In this document: one piece after another, positions 35,101 to 50,100 of the stretch
How the letters are laid out: the number at the start of each line of letters is the position of its first letter
Position numbering within the stretch: the stretch's first letter is position 1
Source of the DNA: Typha latifolia
Taxonomy: Eukaryota > Streptophyta > Magnoliopsida > Poales > Typhaceae
NCBI GenBank assembly: GCA_019914945.1
Contig: CM034102.1
Location: 6,375,501 to 6,439,500 of the forward strand
Direction: 5' to 3'
Length of the DNA: 64,000 bases
Notes under the pieces: generated by a model
Databases searched by the model: none
Seen by the model: only the letters and a program-made list of their open reading frames with translations
What the model was told of the DNA's origin: nothing
Translations under genes and position numbers: made by a program

Positions 35101-38100
35101 AACTTACTAGCTAAGATATATTTTTGCATGGCTAAGTTGTAGAACATAATTATTCCTTGAGTTATGGGATGGATTTTTGAAAATGATTGATAATTGTGGG
35201 TATTAACTAGTTGAGATTTACTTATTTTATTACAATACAAATCCTCCTATCTTGAGAGTATAAGTTACAAAACTCTAGCAAAATTCTATTATTTGGAGAA
35301 GTACTAACTAGAAAGTTTGCATATAACATTATGCTTTTTTACGAAATTACGGTTTACACCCTATATTTTTACTATTTATAAATCAAGCCTTATGATTTAG
35401 CGAATATGTACAGAAAATACCTGAAGTTAGATTTGAACTAACATCGTGAGAATATTTTATTAAATAGAGATATTTTATTTTTAAAATGATTAAAACGCCC
35501 TTATTTTTAAAATGACTAAAATACCCATAGTATGACTTAGTTGAGAGTATTTTTGTAACTTTTTTAGTATAGTTAACTTAATTTAAATGTTTGATTAAGT
35601 TTAACTAACAAATTTAATAGTAGGGAGTTTTTTTTATATATTCGCTAAATTATAAGGCTCGATTTGCAAATAGTGAAAATGTAGTGTGTAAACTACAATT
35701 TCTTTAAAAGATAGAGTGTTATATGCAAATTTTCCTTCTTTTCATTTTTTCTCTATTATTTTATTTCCTTCTTTTCTTTCTCTCCACTTTCTCTCTCTCT
35801 CTCTCCTAGGGTTGACAAAATAAACGAGCTACTCAAGTTTGGCTAGGCTCGAGCTTAGCTTGTATTGAACTTAGTTGAGCCTAAACAAGAAATAGGGCTC
35901 AAAATTTATTTCGAGCCGAGCTTGAGCCGAAATCGGTTTGCTCAGGCTCGGATCGATAAGTTCAAAATATATATATATATATATATGTTTTAGTCTGCTC
36001 TTCTCATTTGACACATTGCCCAGAGGACAAAAATCCTTTTAAATGCCCTTTCTTTTACTTTTGCCACATGAATCATTGGGCCCACCCTCATTAATACAAA
36101 TTTCACATATGTTGCTCTTTTTTCTTGATATGACTGTCATACCTATCCTTGTTTTTTTAACCTACCCTCATTAATGCAAAGCGCCACTTCCATCAATCAC
36201 GAATTTCCAAACACCACTCATCTTGACATGCTAAACCTTTTCAAATAACCAGTTCTTCTTCTTCTTCTCTTGGTGATCGATCATCTTCTTCTTATCTCTC
36301 CTACTACCGTTGCTCATCTACATGTTTCTTATTGAGAAAAGAGTGTTTAGCATGAAAAGAGGCCTTGAAGAATTATTCTACAACCACCTTGACAGCTGCA
36401 TGAGCACCGCCTTTTCCTCTTACTGCAGCAAGAAGGATGATGGTGAGAAGTTCAATGCCTCCGATCTCCTCGTGCAACGCCACTGGATATTAGACTGCTG
36501 AGGCAACAACCTTGTCGAGTCCTCTGCAGTTGCCCGCCGCCAATCCCAGATGCCTGCTCTATGGAAGTGGTTGTTTTTTATCTCTACGATTCTTGAGGAA
36601 GAGTGCAATGAGATTGGAGTAAATTCTTTGAACATGTTCTGCAGAAAAGATGTTTGATGAAATGTGTGAAAAATGTAAATTTTCTTTTTCATTTTTGCTT
36701 TTTTGGCATTGGTTGTCTATATATCTTTCTCTAAATTTATGGCGCAATTGCTTGGAGATTCATGTCTTTGCCATCTATTAGCTTTCACCAAATTTATGAG
36801 TTCAGTTTTTATTTTTTGTTTTTTTCTGTTTTGGCTTGGAATTGTTTATTATTTGGGCTCAGCTCAAGCTCAGTGCTGCTTGGCTGAAGCTCGGCTTGAC
36901 TTGAGCTAAACCGAGCCTAAACAAAATATAGGGCTCAAAATTTTGTGCCTGAGTAGAAGCCGGCTTACTCATGCTTGGCTCATTTACACCCGTGCTTTTT
37001 CTCTCCCTCCCTTCCCATTCCTCCCTCCTCCAGCCCAGGTTGGTTCCCCTATCCCTACCATTCACCTAAGGCCCTCCCCCTTCCTTTGACAAGTACTGTA
37101 ACGGTGGCAGCAACAATCTCATTCTCCAAATAGGCAACCATGCAGGTGCAATAGTAGAAAAGATTGCTTCTTGTTTATTTTTGTTGGGTTCAGGATGTTT
37201 GAACAGTGGACACAGGTTGGCCTAGCCTGCGTCTGAATGGTGAGCGAGCTTTGGTTGGGGTGTTGCATGGCCAATCAAACCTAGTTAGAGTTTAGCTACT
37301 TAAAGACTTTCAAATAATGATTCTCCATTCAGAAAGGGCTCCTAATGTCTTCAGGTAGGAAACAACTTCAAGTTCCAATTGTAAACAAATATTGGTCCAT
37401 TAGGAAGTAAATAAGGAGCCAACTAGGAAGCAGTGAGAGTTTCAATTGGAAACAAGTTGAGGAATGTATTCCATAAAATGATGTTTTGGTAAATTCGTAA
37501 TTTAGTGGTGATCTAGCATCTGGTCCATAAGATATGGACATCCCTCACACTTTTGCTAATTCAAATTAAAGTTGGCTAGATGAACTAGTGATTAAAGTAA
37601 GAAAGAAAAAAAGGACAAAAAAAGGTGCATGCTTACATCAAATGGCTCTTGGTCTTTGACTGTTATTGTTTGCTTAGGCTTGAGACAATCTTAGATAAGT
37701 CTAGAATTGGGTTTTCAATTTATATGTAAGTCATGCACCTTCTTAGTAGACTATGAAGCTGCATATTTTAGTTTCTTATTGTGGGTTCCTTTTGGTTGCA
37801 CTGGAACAAATATACTCATTCAACATATTAGGTTTAGATCAGAAGTTCAGTTCTTCAACTAACCATAGTATCTACAGTTGGTCCTAGATATGCTCTATGT
37901 GGAAGGCTAACTTGTAAAATTTTAATACCATATGGCTCTCGCCTATGAAACTGGGTGAAGTGGAGGGCATTCAACCTTTAGAACAAAGTATGTGCTGCTA
38001 CTGTCATGCCTTTATTTTATTTATCATTTGATATATATCAATAAGTACATGTACATAATGTTATAGTGCATTTACTTAATTTTTATCAATATCCAAATAT

Positions 38101-41100
38101 ATCTGCCTCTTTTTATATTATTTTTACTTAATAAATCTTGTGTTCTGACGAAATCTAATTCATAGTCAAGTTGCTATCTTGTTTGTAAAATTTTATGAAT
38201 TGTTATTTTTGACATAGTTGTCAAAGTTTTTAAAGAATGTATCTTGGAAGAATGTCATTTTTATTATTTTTTTTCTTTTACTTCTTTTTGCAGAGACAAG
38301 ATGCATGGGGCATCCATGCTGCAGATTATATTTATAGACCAATTGTTTATATGCCTCATAGATGCAGTGCTATGATATGTCGATCTTTCGCTCTACCAGT
38401 CTCTTTGCAGGAGATTCCACTTCTGAAGAGCACCTCCTTGGCACTGACCCAGTAATAATTCACTACACTAGATTCCTAAAGTTGTTTGATTTCACAAGTG
38501 TTGTTTGCATTTATTTATGCTGATTTGCTGCTAACTAGTACTTTCTATGAATTAGCTGGTAACATGCTGCTTGACTCACTATTTTCCCTACAAGAACATG
38601 CTTTAGTTTATCCATTTCTTGCGTGGCGAAGGATTATGTCGTGCCAAATGCAATGGAGTAACTGAAAAAAAAAAAAACTAATTGGTGAAAGAAAATTATA
38701 CAAATTATCTGATGGCTATTATACTGAAATGTGGAGTATGTATCAAAAAATACGTCATTTTTCAAATAGTTGTTTCCACTTTGGTAGAACAGGAAATTTT
38801 ACCATCTGACTATTTTTGGGAAGATTTTAGCAAACCTCTCATTCTAGCCTTGGGAGATACCTCTTGCTCATCATAAAATTTACCCATTTGGCAACTATGG
38901 AAATAGAACTCTTAAAATTTTTACACTACATGTGAATGAATTCATGTTTTCTTGACCTTTGTGTCGTCAAGTTTCTGCTTTTGTTCTTTCATTTTCTTGA
39001 ACCTATTGGATATTGACTTATGGTCTTTCGGACTTTTCGATACTGTAGTTCAGTAAAATTTCATCTAGAATCTAGAGTAGCTTTTTGGATCCAATAAATG
39101 AAAAGAAATGCCAACCTTTAGCTTTTAGTTTTGTAGCAGATGTCCTTTCAGAATTGAGAGGCCAAATTAATTAAAAGATTTGCTCCCAATCATTTCCATC
39201 TAAATTGAAGCTGCTTTGTTGTAGATGAGTGCTTCGAAGGTTATTCTTTCCTCTGGCTGCATCCCTTGCCCTTGGGCATGTACTAATGTCAATAGTTGCC
39301 TCATCATTGCTGATGCAATTATATTTTGATATATTGTTTCATGACAGCATATTTTGAATGACTTGAACATGCAATCCTTTCAACAGATATGAGAAAAATG
39401 GATACCTAGATGCTTAATTATCTTCTTCCATTCTCCTCTTCAAGACCTTATTTCATTCATTTGTTCTTACTGGCATGTTCTTCCAATAACAGCTTTTGTT
39501 GTCTGTCATGAAACTAGCAGCAACAAGGAGATAGCTGCTTCCTGCTTCTCACTTAAAGGAAGCTGATTTTATTTATATTATGCTGCTTGCTATGAACGAC
39601 GGATACCAATAATAGGACATGGATATGACATGATATGAATATGCCAATATGGCAATCATGCAAAATAAGGGTATGATATACTTAGGATATGAGCTCATAT
39701 ATGCATATATTTATGTCTACACATATGACATAACAATGGTCGTGCTGACTAGCATGAGGCATGCCGGTCGCACTTACCGTGCTAGCGGCGTACGGGCACG
39801 TGGCACGAGGAGTGTTGCACAACACCTCATGCCGTTGACCTCGTTGTCATCTAGCTCACCATCGTCGCACTTTGCTGATCTCGTCGTCGTCTGAGCTAGA
39901 GGTGCCGTTTGCGTCGGAGCCCTAGCTGGAGGAGGAAGAAAGGTAGATGGGTTGGGTCATTGAGTTTGAATAGAAACTTAAGTTGCGGATCTGAACCTAT
40001 TTGCCTTTCTTCCTCCTCGAGCTAGGGCTTCGACGCAAGAGTTGCCTCCAGTTCTGATGACGACGAGATCGGCAAAGTGCGGCCAGTGAGGTTGGCAAAG
40101 AGCTACGATAATGAGGTCGGCGACGAGCATTGACAACGAGCGGCGAAAGGTGAAGGTGAGTGGTCTCCATCATCTTTTTCTCTCCCTCTCTTGCGGTATG
40201 GCCTGCAAACACCGTGGCACGTGTCATGCTTGTGGCACGACTATCCTTGTACATAGATATGTCGTGTGTGTGTGTGTGTGTGTATGTGTGTGTATATATA
40301 TATATACATATTAGTGAACTTGTGTACTTGCATTTTCATAATTGAGGAATCATATATTATTGTTGTATATGATAATTTATATAAGACGACCTCCAATTAT
40401 CTATTAAAAGAACCTATTCATAACGAAATTCCAATAAGTTACATAGTATAATTAACTAAGATGTAAGATAAATAAGCAAATTCAATCAATAAATGATAAG
40501 AACTTGGCCATTGTAATATGAATTGAAAGATAATAGTTTCCTTCAATTTGACTCATAGTGATAAGAAATCTTGAAAGTATCTATCACGACTTGAAATTAA
40601 AATCATGACCGGCTATATACTTCAATACGTTTGAGATATACGAAGTCTTACTAATACTTTTTAAGTATACAATGACAAGAATTAATAAGAAAATCGAACT
40701 TAAATAATTTAATCCAATAATAATAAAAATAATTAATGTCGTAACTAATGCGTCTCTAAGCAAATTGAATTAATAGATAGTCTACAACATAAAGACCAAA
40801 AAAACTGAAAGGTAAAAATGATAGATTCTAAGTAGAGGTGGGGTTCCGACGCATCTCGCTTAGTCGCCACACTTACCATTACTTGAAATATTAAAAGAGA
40901 ATCTCATGAGCCAACAACTATAGCTCAACGAGTGAAATCCACTCGAAACCTAAATAATTTCAAAATTTATAACTTTAAATAAAATCTAAATTTAGCGATA
41001 TAAAATAACAATTCCACTAAGCATGTTTTTAAAGAAACAGTAATAATGGCAATAATAATAACAAAGTCATATCTCATAACATGCTCAGTTCCAACGTACT

Positions 41101-44100
41101 AAATTTTTTACAATAATAATAATGCCATTTGTCTCAATTGGGTTTATACCCTATGGGTCCACATCAACTGAAAATCACCTTTAAATGGCGCTCGAGTCTT
41201 TTCCTCATAGCTGATCTAGTTAGGGTCACCAGGAGGTATCACTATATGATAAATGCATTTTGTCTCTTCCATTAACCGTTGAAAGAGATTAGAGTCACCT
41301 TAGGAAGTTTTTGGATATAACTTATGACTGTTCTCCAATCCTACCAGAATCACCTTAGAAAGTCACTGCAATGATCTAAAATATGACTTTCCTCTGGACT
41401 CCTAGTTAGATTTGAATTACTACGAAAAGTCACAAGTGATCTATACTAGGACTGTTCTCTAAGTCACACCAAATATCAATTATATTTTTTCCTACTAAAA
41501 TTTACTATTTGCACAAAATATAGTAATACACTGAATCATATATTTTGCACACAGAATTATAATAATTAAATTGCACACAAAATATGATAAATAAATTTAC
41601 ACTGAAAAATACGTGTTTCTAATAAAAAGTATGAAATAAAATATGAATAAATATGTGAGTAGACTCACTCACCTGAGTTTAGGTAAAACAACTAAAATAT
41701 CTAATCTCTAGTCCATATGCTAAAAATAATCACCTTTAGATAATACAGAAATAACATAAATTTTAATTTAATCCCTAATAAATTTTTTGAATTTTAAAAC
41801 TAAATAAATGGCTAAAATGGGTTGATTTAAATACTTCTACTCAACGGTCGGTACCTTTGGATTGGGTTGCGGCTAGCCCGCAGCCCATAAAATTCAATTA
41901 ATCGGGTTGGGCCAAGGCCTAACTAATAAATTGGCAATGGACTAGGTTGCGGGTTAGCTCGCAGCCCACCATTTGTTAATTTAATTCGGGTCGGGTCTTG
42001 AATCCGAAATCCAACCCGAACCCACAACTAAAAGAAAAAGGGTTGGCTCGGGTTTAACCCGGGCCCAACCAATCCATATTCCTCGAGGTGGTCGACGCGA
42101 GGAAGAGAAAGAGAGAGCGTCCACCGGCGACCATCACTGTCGGTGGTCTACTGACCCACACTCCAAGCCCCCCTTTGCCATTGTTGTGGCCATGCTAACC
42201 ACACGAGGTGGAGGAGAAGCCGTCGCCACTGACCAACAACCTTATCCAAGGTCAGCGACGATTTGAGCCACGAGGGCTCTCCCTGAAGGCAACTATGGCA
42301 TGAGGCCAATGATGTGGAGCTCCTGAGAACTAGCGACAACGACCTGAAGCCCCCGGTCGACTTAATTTGCCGATGAAGCTGCGAGCACCAAATTTAAGTA
42401 TTCTAATCTACCCTATTCAACTTAAATTAAGTTTGAGGGATGGGAGAGGGCTTACTGACAAGTTGCGTGGTGGTCTCCGATTGCTCCAACGGTAAAGAAA
42501 GAAGAAGAAGAAGACAAAAAGAGGAAAAAAAGAGGCTGGGGTGGGTGGATAAGAGAAGATTTAGGGTATTTTTTTATAGGTTAGGTTTTAAATCCTAATC
42601 CGAATTTCATTCGGAGAGGCTGGAATTCTGCAGTGATTTAGTGAACTACTTTTGTGATATTCCTCAAAATGTACTTGAGTCCAAATTAGTGAATTACTGC
42701 AAAGGAACAAATAACATAGAGAGATAATATTTGATAAAACAAGGAAAATGTTGAGAAGGAGCTGATCAATGAAGGTTGACTCTTCTTGATGAATACATGT
42801 TGCTTGGTCAAGTTTGACTCTATTGGCCCCTACGATTTCCCTCAGCTAGTTATTGTATACCATGGAAGGCATTGATTATCAACTACCTATTGGACTATGG
42901 CTTATCGATAAAGGTGGCTTAATATAGATTAAACTAATTGTCTAGTTCATATTAATTGCAACTTTATTTCACACGGGGCAGATTATCATAGAGAATACAG
43001 ATATATAGCTAACCCGAAATAGTTGGGACTACAAGGCTTGGCTGCATTTTATAGATTTGTTAGGTTGAAGTCACAGTTTAGTATTAATCGAATGATACTG
43101 TTGCTGACTTGTCAGAAGACTCGAACTTCTTTGATATCTCATTTTTTTAAGATAATTTCTGACTTGTTCTTCCGCTTCCTGTACATTTGTAGATCTTCAT
43201 ATTCTTTCTCTATTCTTCATGTAAGTATGTGGTTAAAGCAAATTTGAGTTATATCCTTCAACAGGTCATATAAGACGTTGACGTCGAGTCCATCTGCTCT
43301 GCAATTAGTCCCTGCAATCGGAATCATTGCTTTTGCTGCATGGGGTCTCATTCCTCTGATGCATAGTATTAGAAGCATATTCCCTGTATGTTCATAATAC
43401 TTGTCTTACTTTCTATAACATTGTATCAAATAATATCTAAAATTTAGTTTGGGAGAGTAATAGAGCAACTTTTGTTGACAATGTGTTACTACAGCATGAC
43501 GGTAACTGGAAAAAGAGTAGAACATATTATATTTCTACTTCTTACCTTCAACCCATGCTACTTTGGACTGGAGCAACATTCATTTGCCGGTATTCAGACA
43601 TTATCATTACCTTGTATTCAGAATTGTCTCATTGACATCATTTTTTTTTTCTTCTTCCTCTCCCTTCATTGGCTTGATTATTTTGTAGGGCATTGGATCC
43701 AGTTGTTCTTCCTTCAGAAGCCAGTCAAGCAGTTAAGCTACGTCTATTGAATTTTGTCAGATCATTATCAACTGTCTTGGCCTTTGCATATTGTTTGTCA
43801 AGGTAAGTCACTCTTGACGGCAGCAATGGCATACTTTGGATGGTTTGTGCGTTCAACAGTTAGCTTTATCGCCTTAGTGCAACATTCTACGAATTTCATG
43901 TTTTTGTAACATGGAAAGGATAACTATAAAAGTATAAAGAGATTATGCTAAAGTTGACCCTAGACTAGAATATAAGTGGTTGTTTTGGTGCATTTTAGTA
44001 TTTTATTTGTCAAGAAAAAAAAAACAAAGAATCTAATAGAAGCCATTATGTGTGTATTATTTGTCTTTTATTACATTAATTGGTTGAGAGGATTTACCTT

Positions 44101-47100
44101 CCTCCTTTTGGTGAGTTGATTAGCAACCCTTTGTAGTTTTGTTTTTGCATAAATTTTGACTCAGTTGTCTCTTGTTGACGAAGAAAACTACTGTTTTAAG
44201 AAATACCAAATTAATGGTAAAATACAATAATCTTAAAGGTGGTTGGAACATGCCACTGGGCTAAGTATTTTGTAGTCCACCGTGAGGCTTGAAGTGTTAT
44301 GCTTTCCAGCCCAGCACATTTTGCGCTAACTGCTAATAAGGTTTGGATGTGATAATTCAGTTTGTACCGTGATTTGGAAGATGACACATTCTACAACTTT
44401 GTCATGCGCCGGAGCTGTTGGCATCTATAGTCTAGATGCCATTGTCTGTCCTTCTATGTTGCCTAGATGCCATTGTCTGCCCTCCTAGGTCGTCGTTTGT
44501 TTAGGGTGGTTTAAAGGAGAGATCATTGCTGGCATTCTCTTTCTCTTGTATGACTTAAAATGAAATGTGTGATTGTTTCTGGTCTAAGTTGCACAGTCCG
44601 AAACCTACATGTTTCAAATGCTCTATTATCTAGGCACCATTTCCTCTTTTTTCCTCACATACCTCTCCTCTTTGAAGGCAATGATGATGGTGGGCAGGGC
44701 AACAATGATAGGCAATGGGATGGTCTGTCCGTCTTTCACCCCTCTCTCCCTTCCCCTTCATGGATTTGTAGACATGTCAGTCATGTGGAGTGGATAAAAT
44801 TTGCCATGTAAGATATATGATCCTTATTTTCCTATCACATATTCTTACATATTAATAAACTAAATATATGCCCTATATATATTAGGAAAACCAAGAATTT
44901 ATGGTAATAGCCTTTTAGTTAGGCAAAATAGTGATCAGGATTCAGAGGAAAGTATGCATCTCTTTATTGATATTCAGATAATTTGTTAATATTACAAATC
45001 CAAAAATAAATAAAGAAAGCAACCTAGGTTTTGACTTCTAATTTTAAGCTTCCGATGACCCTTCTGCAGTGGAATGGGCCTTAAAATATGTGTTCGGACA
45101 ATGTTCGATTTATAGAATGTTGGAAATTAAAGTAGGGTGAAGGGGAGTTAAGTGGATAGAAGAATAAGAAGAAGACAACACCCCTTTGGCTCAAAGAGGG
45201 AATAGGAGTATAGGATGATAGATGCATCAAGTTATGCAGGGACAGAGTAGGAGTCAAATAGAGGAATAGGAAGAAACAAGTCCTTATGCTATCATGGAGG
45301 TAGAGAATGGTGTTTTGATGTTTTCCTTATTTTTGCATGACAAAGTGATCCTCAGCTCTTCTTTCTTTAGGACTGCCTTAATTTGGATCATTTTTATGTA
45401 AGGATTTTATTAGAATTGGGATATGAATATTAGATTTCCTTTCTTTGTTTGGGTAGACATATTACTTGGGTTTGAGTCCTAGTGAGGATTAGATAACAAT
45501 GGAAGCCATATTTCAATACTAAAAAGAGAATACGAACTCCTCAAATGAGATTACAATGCAATTTAGTAGATACATGAATTGCTCTGCCGATTAGCATGGG
45601 TCAATACATGGGGAGTACCTTAATACTACTTCAAAGCCACTCATTGATATGTGCCACTAAAATTGAGCATATTTTAAGTAAACCTAATTCAGAGACTCTT
45701 TCATCCTTTTGATACCTTCTTGCATTTTGATACTTGATCTACACAATTATGCTTAATTTTGAAAAATCAAGGGGGATTTTTGACTTTCCCAAAGTTATTT
45801 ACCCCAACAAAGAGGATTTGAGAAAAATTGAGGAAAAACATGTTCTTAGAATTGAATTGCATTTGTTACACCAATATGTAATGTTAAAGCCTTTTAGCTT
45901 CTAAAACCTATTTTAAAGCCCTAGAAATATTTAGAGATTATTTTGTGCCAATGGCATTATGGCTCAGTATGACACGTGCCAGCAATATGTACCACGCAGA
46001 GTTAAAGTTGGCATGTCCCGTGCTACTGGCACAACAATACCTGTAGACATATTACTAAAAGTCAACAGGTTCAAGGAATCATATAAAAATATCGATTAAC
46101 TGCAAGACTTAAGGATAGAGTTGTCTAAGAGGATTGAAAAAAAATGTTTAGATGTCACCGGAGGGGTTACATATGGAATCATATTAAAATATGGATCAAC
46201 TCTAAAACTTAAGGATAGAGTTGTGCAAGTGAAAGACATTCATGTTTAGACATCACCAAAGGGAGAGGGTTATATATTGGCTATTAGTTTTGGGCCTTCA
46301 TCCCATTCATATATCAAATTTTTAGATGTTTTGCAGGAACTTTGTGTGATTTCAGCACCAATTACCATCTTAAGTTAGTCCTGCAATCATTTGTTATCCC
46401 AAGAATCCTTCACAATGTGATGTGGAATTCCTTTTTCCTGCTAGAGATGAGGGAGGACTATAAGGCTGAGGGAGGAGAAAATAATGTGAAACAGGAATTC
46501 GTTGCATGCCAAATTTATTCCCAAACGAGTCTGCTGAGATGTTAAGATGTTTCCTGGGCTGCATTGGTTAAACTTTTAATTGGTCTTATGAGGGTTCTGG
46601 ATTCATGTAAGGACCGGACTCTTAGGTAAGGAATATAAAATTACCAGCCAAGTTTTTCCTAAATAATCAATTTAGTATGGTGGTTTTGTGGTCTAGGGAA
46701 GTGAGTAAACTTTTTCTTTCCCCCTATACCCGGTTTTATAGTGCTTATACAATGCTATATTAGTTTGGCATTCCCCATAGCTAGCCTGCATACTTCTCGT
46801 GTTAAGAGGTCAAATATATTCCTAATTTGATACATTTATTTCTAAAAGTATGAACTTGACATGTAATTTTCTTTCTTTTCTTATCCTCTGTAGAGAATTT
46901 ATTTTCTCTTAGCATATGCTTTTATATTAGTTCTCTTTTTACAGTCCGTTGTTTCATACTTCCATTGTCTTGTAGAAGCAGCTTTTGATTTGTAATACCT
47001 TTAATCTTGTTTGTCTTTCATACTGAGCAATCTTGTTTCTCTTTTGCAGTCTGATTCAGCAAGTGCAGAAATTCTTTATGGAAACAAATGCCTCCGACGA

Positions 47101-50100
47101 TGCACGAAATGTATTACCCTGTTCTTTTTTCATTCAGTAAATGATATTTTTATTTTTCAGATACAAGCTCCTTACTTTTGTATTCAAGGTAGGCTAGATT
47201 GGTTTATCATATGCATGTTATTTAGAATACTAAAGCCATTTGGTTGAATGTGTTTCAAGATGCTGCATCTATAATGCTAAAATGAGATACTAATATAAGC
47301 AAAACCCTTAGATCTTCTCTCTTTCCTGTTCACCAAAGGATGAGAGATTGTGTTTTGACATCCATTTAAATGATGGGTGTCAAGATGATGCATAGGAACC
47401 TAACTTAGCCCTTGGAGAAAAAATATTATGTGATCCATAGCCCAAAAACTGAATGTTATATTGCACCATATGTGTGTGTAGATGCAGTTCCTCCAAATAC
47501 ATGAAACCAAATGAGCAGACGACCCTTAAGTGAACCCGTGGAGATTGACTAAAGCTGATTTTCCATTTTCAATTTAATTTAGTGATATGTCAATCATATG
47601 TTGAAGTAGATTCTGTAATATAAAGGTAATTAAACAACCACCATTTTTTATGTCTTTTAGAATATAAGTTTTTTTGAGGGTCTGATGAGGAAGATACCAA
47701 GATCTATGCAAACTTATGCCATTGCTGGAGAGATTATTTTCCATGGCTTGAAAAATGCCAAGCACCTTAACTAATAGTAAGTCGTTCAGTTTATGCTAGG
47801 TTTACATTTGTAATTACAGTGGCACTAAATTTTGCTGTTGATTGGAAGAGGAAATTAACTTTTCATTCAACTTATAGGATACATGTAATTTTATTTACTA
47901 ATAGGAGCACTATAATATTACCAACTGGGTTCATGATAGATCTGAATTTATTATTCTTGTTTTCCACGTTGCATGAAGTTTATGTATCAGCTATTTAATT
48001 GTATCAATGTTTTCATTTAGTTCAATGATGTTATTTGTTATTGGTCTTCTGTAGATGGGCTTCCAATTTGCTGGAAGAGCTGTGTATACGGCTGTTTGGG
48101 TTGCTGCATTTTCTTTATTTATGGAGTTGCTGGGTTTTTCTACCCAGAAATGGGTCACTGCTGGAGGTCTCGGTACAGTGCTGCTGACTCTTGCTGGTCG
48201 TGAGGTATTACATGGGATTTTCATTCATTTGGACGAGATATTTGCTATTGTCTAGCACCTTTTTGGAAAATACTTGCAGACTACCATATTTCATCCTGTC
48301 TATCGAAAATGTAAATCATTTGAATCTCTTCACTCATTTAAATTTTTTGATACAGATTTTCACGAACTTCCTTTCAAGTGTTATGATTCATGCGACACGT
48401 CCATTTGTTCTAAATGAATGGATTCAGACTAAGATCGAGGGCTATGAGGTCTCTGGTACGGTTGAGGTCAGTTTTAAACTGTGATTTGCAACTACGATGG
48501 TTCTTCCTATTTCCTATTGTAAGTAGATGTCTTTGGTCATATTTGGTAGAATATCTAGCTAAGATGTGCAGTATGCATGCCATGGCTGAACTGTTGCATG
48601 TGTTATTACAAATTTTGATGTTTTTGGGGAATCTTTATTTAACAATATATGCTTTTGTGTCAGGCTTTTTCCACACTATAAATATTAGTCCTTCTTATTT
48701 TTCAGCATGTCGGTTGGTGGTCTCCCACAATTATAAGAGGTGATGATCGTGAAGCAGTCCATATTCCTAACCACAAATTTACAGTTAGTGTTGTGAGGAA
48801 TCTCAGTCAGAAGACTCATTGGCGTATTAAGACTCATCTTGCCATTAGTCACCTGGATGTTAATAAAATTAATGTGAGGATCAGTATGGACCATCTTGCA
48901 TTTTATTTAATTACCTCGCTTCAATTTATCTATCTTGGTGTTGAGCATTAAAGCAAATTGACTGGTTTGCTCATGCAGAACATTGTAGCTGACATGCGTA
49001 AAGTCTTGGCAAAAAATCCTCAGATAGAGCAACAGAGGTTACACAGAAGAGTGTTTCTGGAAAATATTGATCCAGAAAATCAAGCTCTTTTGGTATTATT
49101 TCTTCCTTAGTAGTAAAATATTTTCTTTTGACATTCTGGGCCTTCTGTGAAACAAAGCATGGGAAAGTTATCTTGGTCTTGTTACTTATTTGAAAATTTT
49201 GTGCTTGATTTCTGTACTTGTATGATAGCCTGCATAATTATGCATATTAAGTTGAAAAGAAATATTTTGTGCTCATAGGGATACATCGGATTGTAGTCAA
49301 ATTATTTTCTTCTGGGTTCTCGTCAAAAACCTACCTGTATTTTAAAGCTACTCAGGAAACCTCCTTTTTTTTTTTTTTTTTTTTTTGCATATCTCAGATC
49401 TACTTCTTTTATAGGTATATTTACACAAAACCACCTCCATAGGAATATTCTTAAAATATTCTTGTATTTCCAACAAAAATGCCTTTAAGTTGTTTCTTAT
49501 TATGCAATGTAGGAAAAGTGAGAGAGAAGGGGGTGGTCTTTTGTTTATTAGTTATATGCCTCAAAGAAGGAATCTAGTGAATTCTTGACCCAAGAAGATT
49601 TCCTGCTGCAAGCCTGCAACTTAATAACTGAATAGGTGTTCTTTTGAAAAAAAATAAGTACCTGAATAGGTGAGTTTTTGCCATATAGGGCTGTATAGAA
49701 ATGTATCTTCTGTCTGGGTTAGCAAATTATATAGCAATCACATGCTTTCATAAGTAGTAACTCTTGAGAGACAACAACGTATGGAGGAGAAACCATGTAC
49801 TCGCTTTATGAGCTAGTGATTTATATAGAAATCACATTCTATACAAAAATTAACATGTTTATCTCTCTCTGTGATATTCATATAGTAATATTGATGTGAA
49901 TCAGGCCAGGTTAGATCATATTATGGGGGCATTGGACTCGATAGATTGAGTCTATTTATCTTTTAATTAATTTATGATGTAAGCCCCTAAGACAAGTTTA
50001 GTTAAATAATGTAAGCTATTGAAGTATGCCCAATTAAATCATATAGTCTCTTAAGGCAAATCTAATTAAGTCAAGTAAGCTTTTAAAACAAATCAAATTA

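Larger units (their letters stand above)
32264..38293 (+). other. MSL intron 2, 6.0 kb
   Basis: Lies between exons ending CTTTG/GTAAGG and starting TTTGCAG/AGACAAG. It contains an old approximately 150-bp duplication (about 34046-34145 and 34200-34290, sharing GACATATTAATTTT), the 108-bp tandem repeat, a MITE at 35343-35702 and a hAT-like element at 35809-36993, each listed separately. A GTGCTAGTGGCACGC stretch near 33795 belongs to a motif repeated elsewhere in this gene's introns. 32280-33720 and 37000-38290 look like plain intron DNA. Confidence 0.85.
38452..43264 (+). other. MSL intron 3, 4.8 kb
   Basis: Donor GTAATA at 38452 and acceptor CAACAG at 43259-43264; it splits a codon (CA/G). 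It contains the GC-rich foldback near 40 kb, a GT microsatellite and an antisense LTR-like segment. 38460-39730 and 42650-43260 hold nothing recognisable. Confidence 0.85.

Noticed and set aside
47640..47770. Frame resembling an exon between MSL exons 7 and 8 ([18 protein letters not shown])
   Set aside because: The flanking exons join directly in phase (DDARN to MGFQFAG), as in known MSL2/3 proteins, so an extra exon would break the conserved protein.
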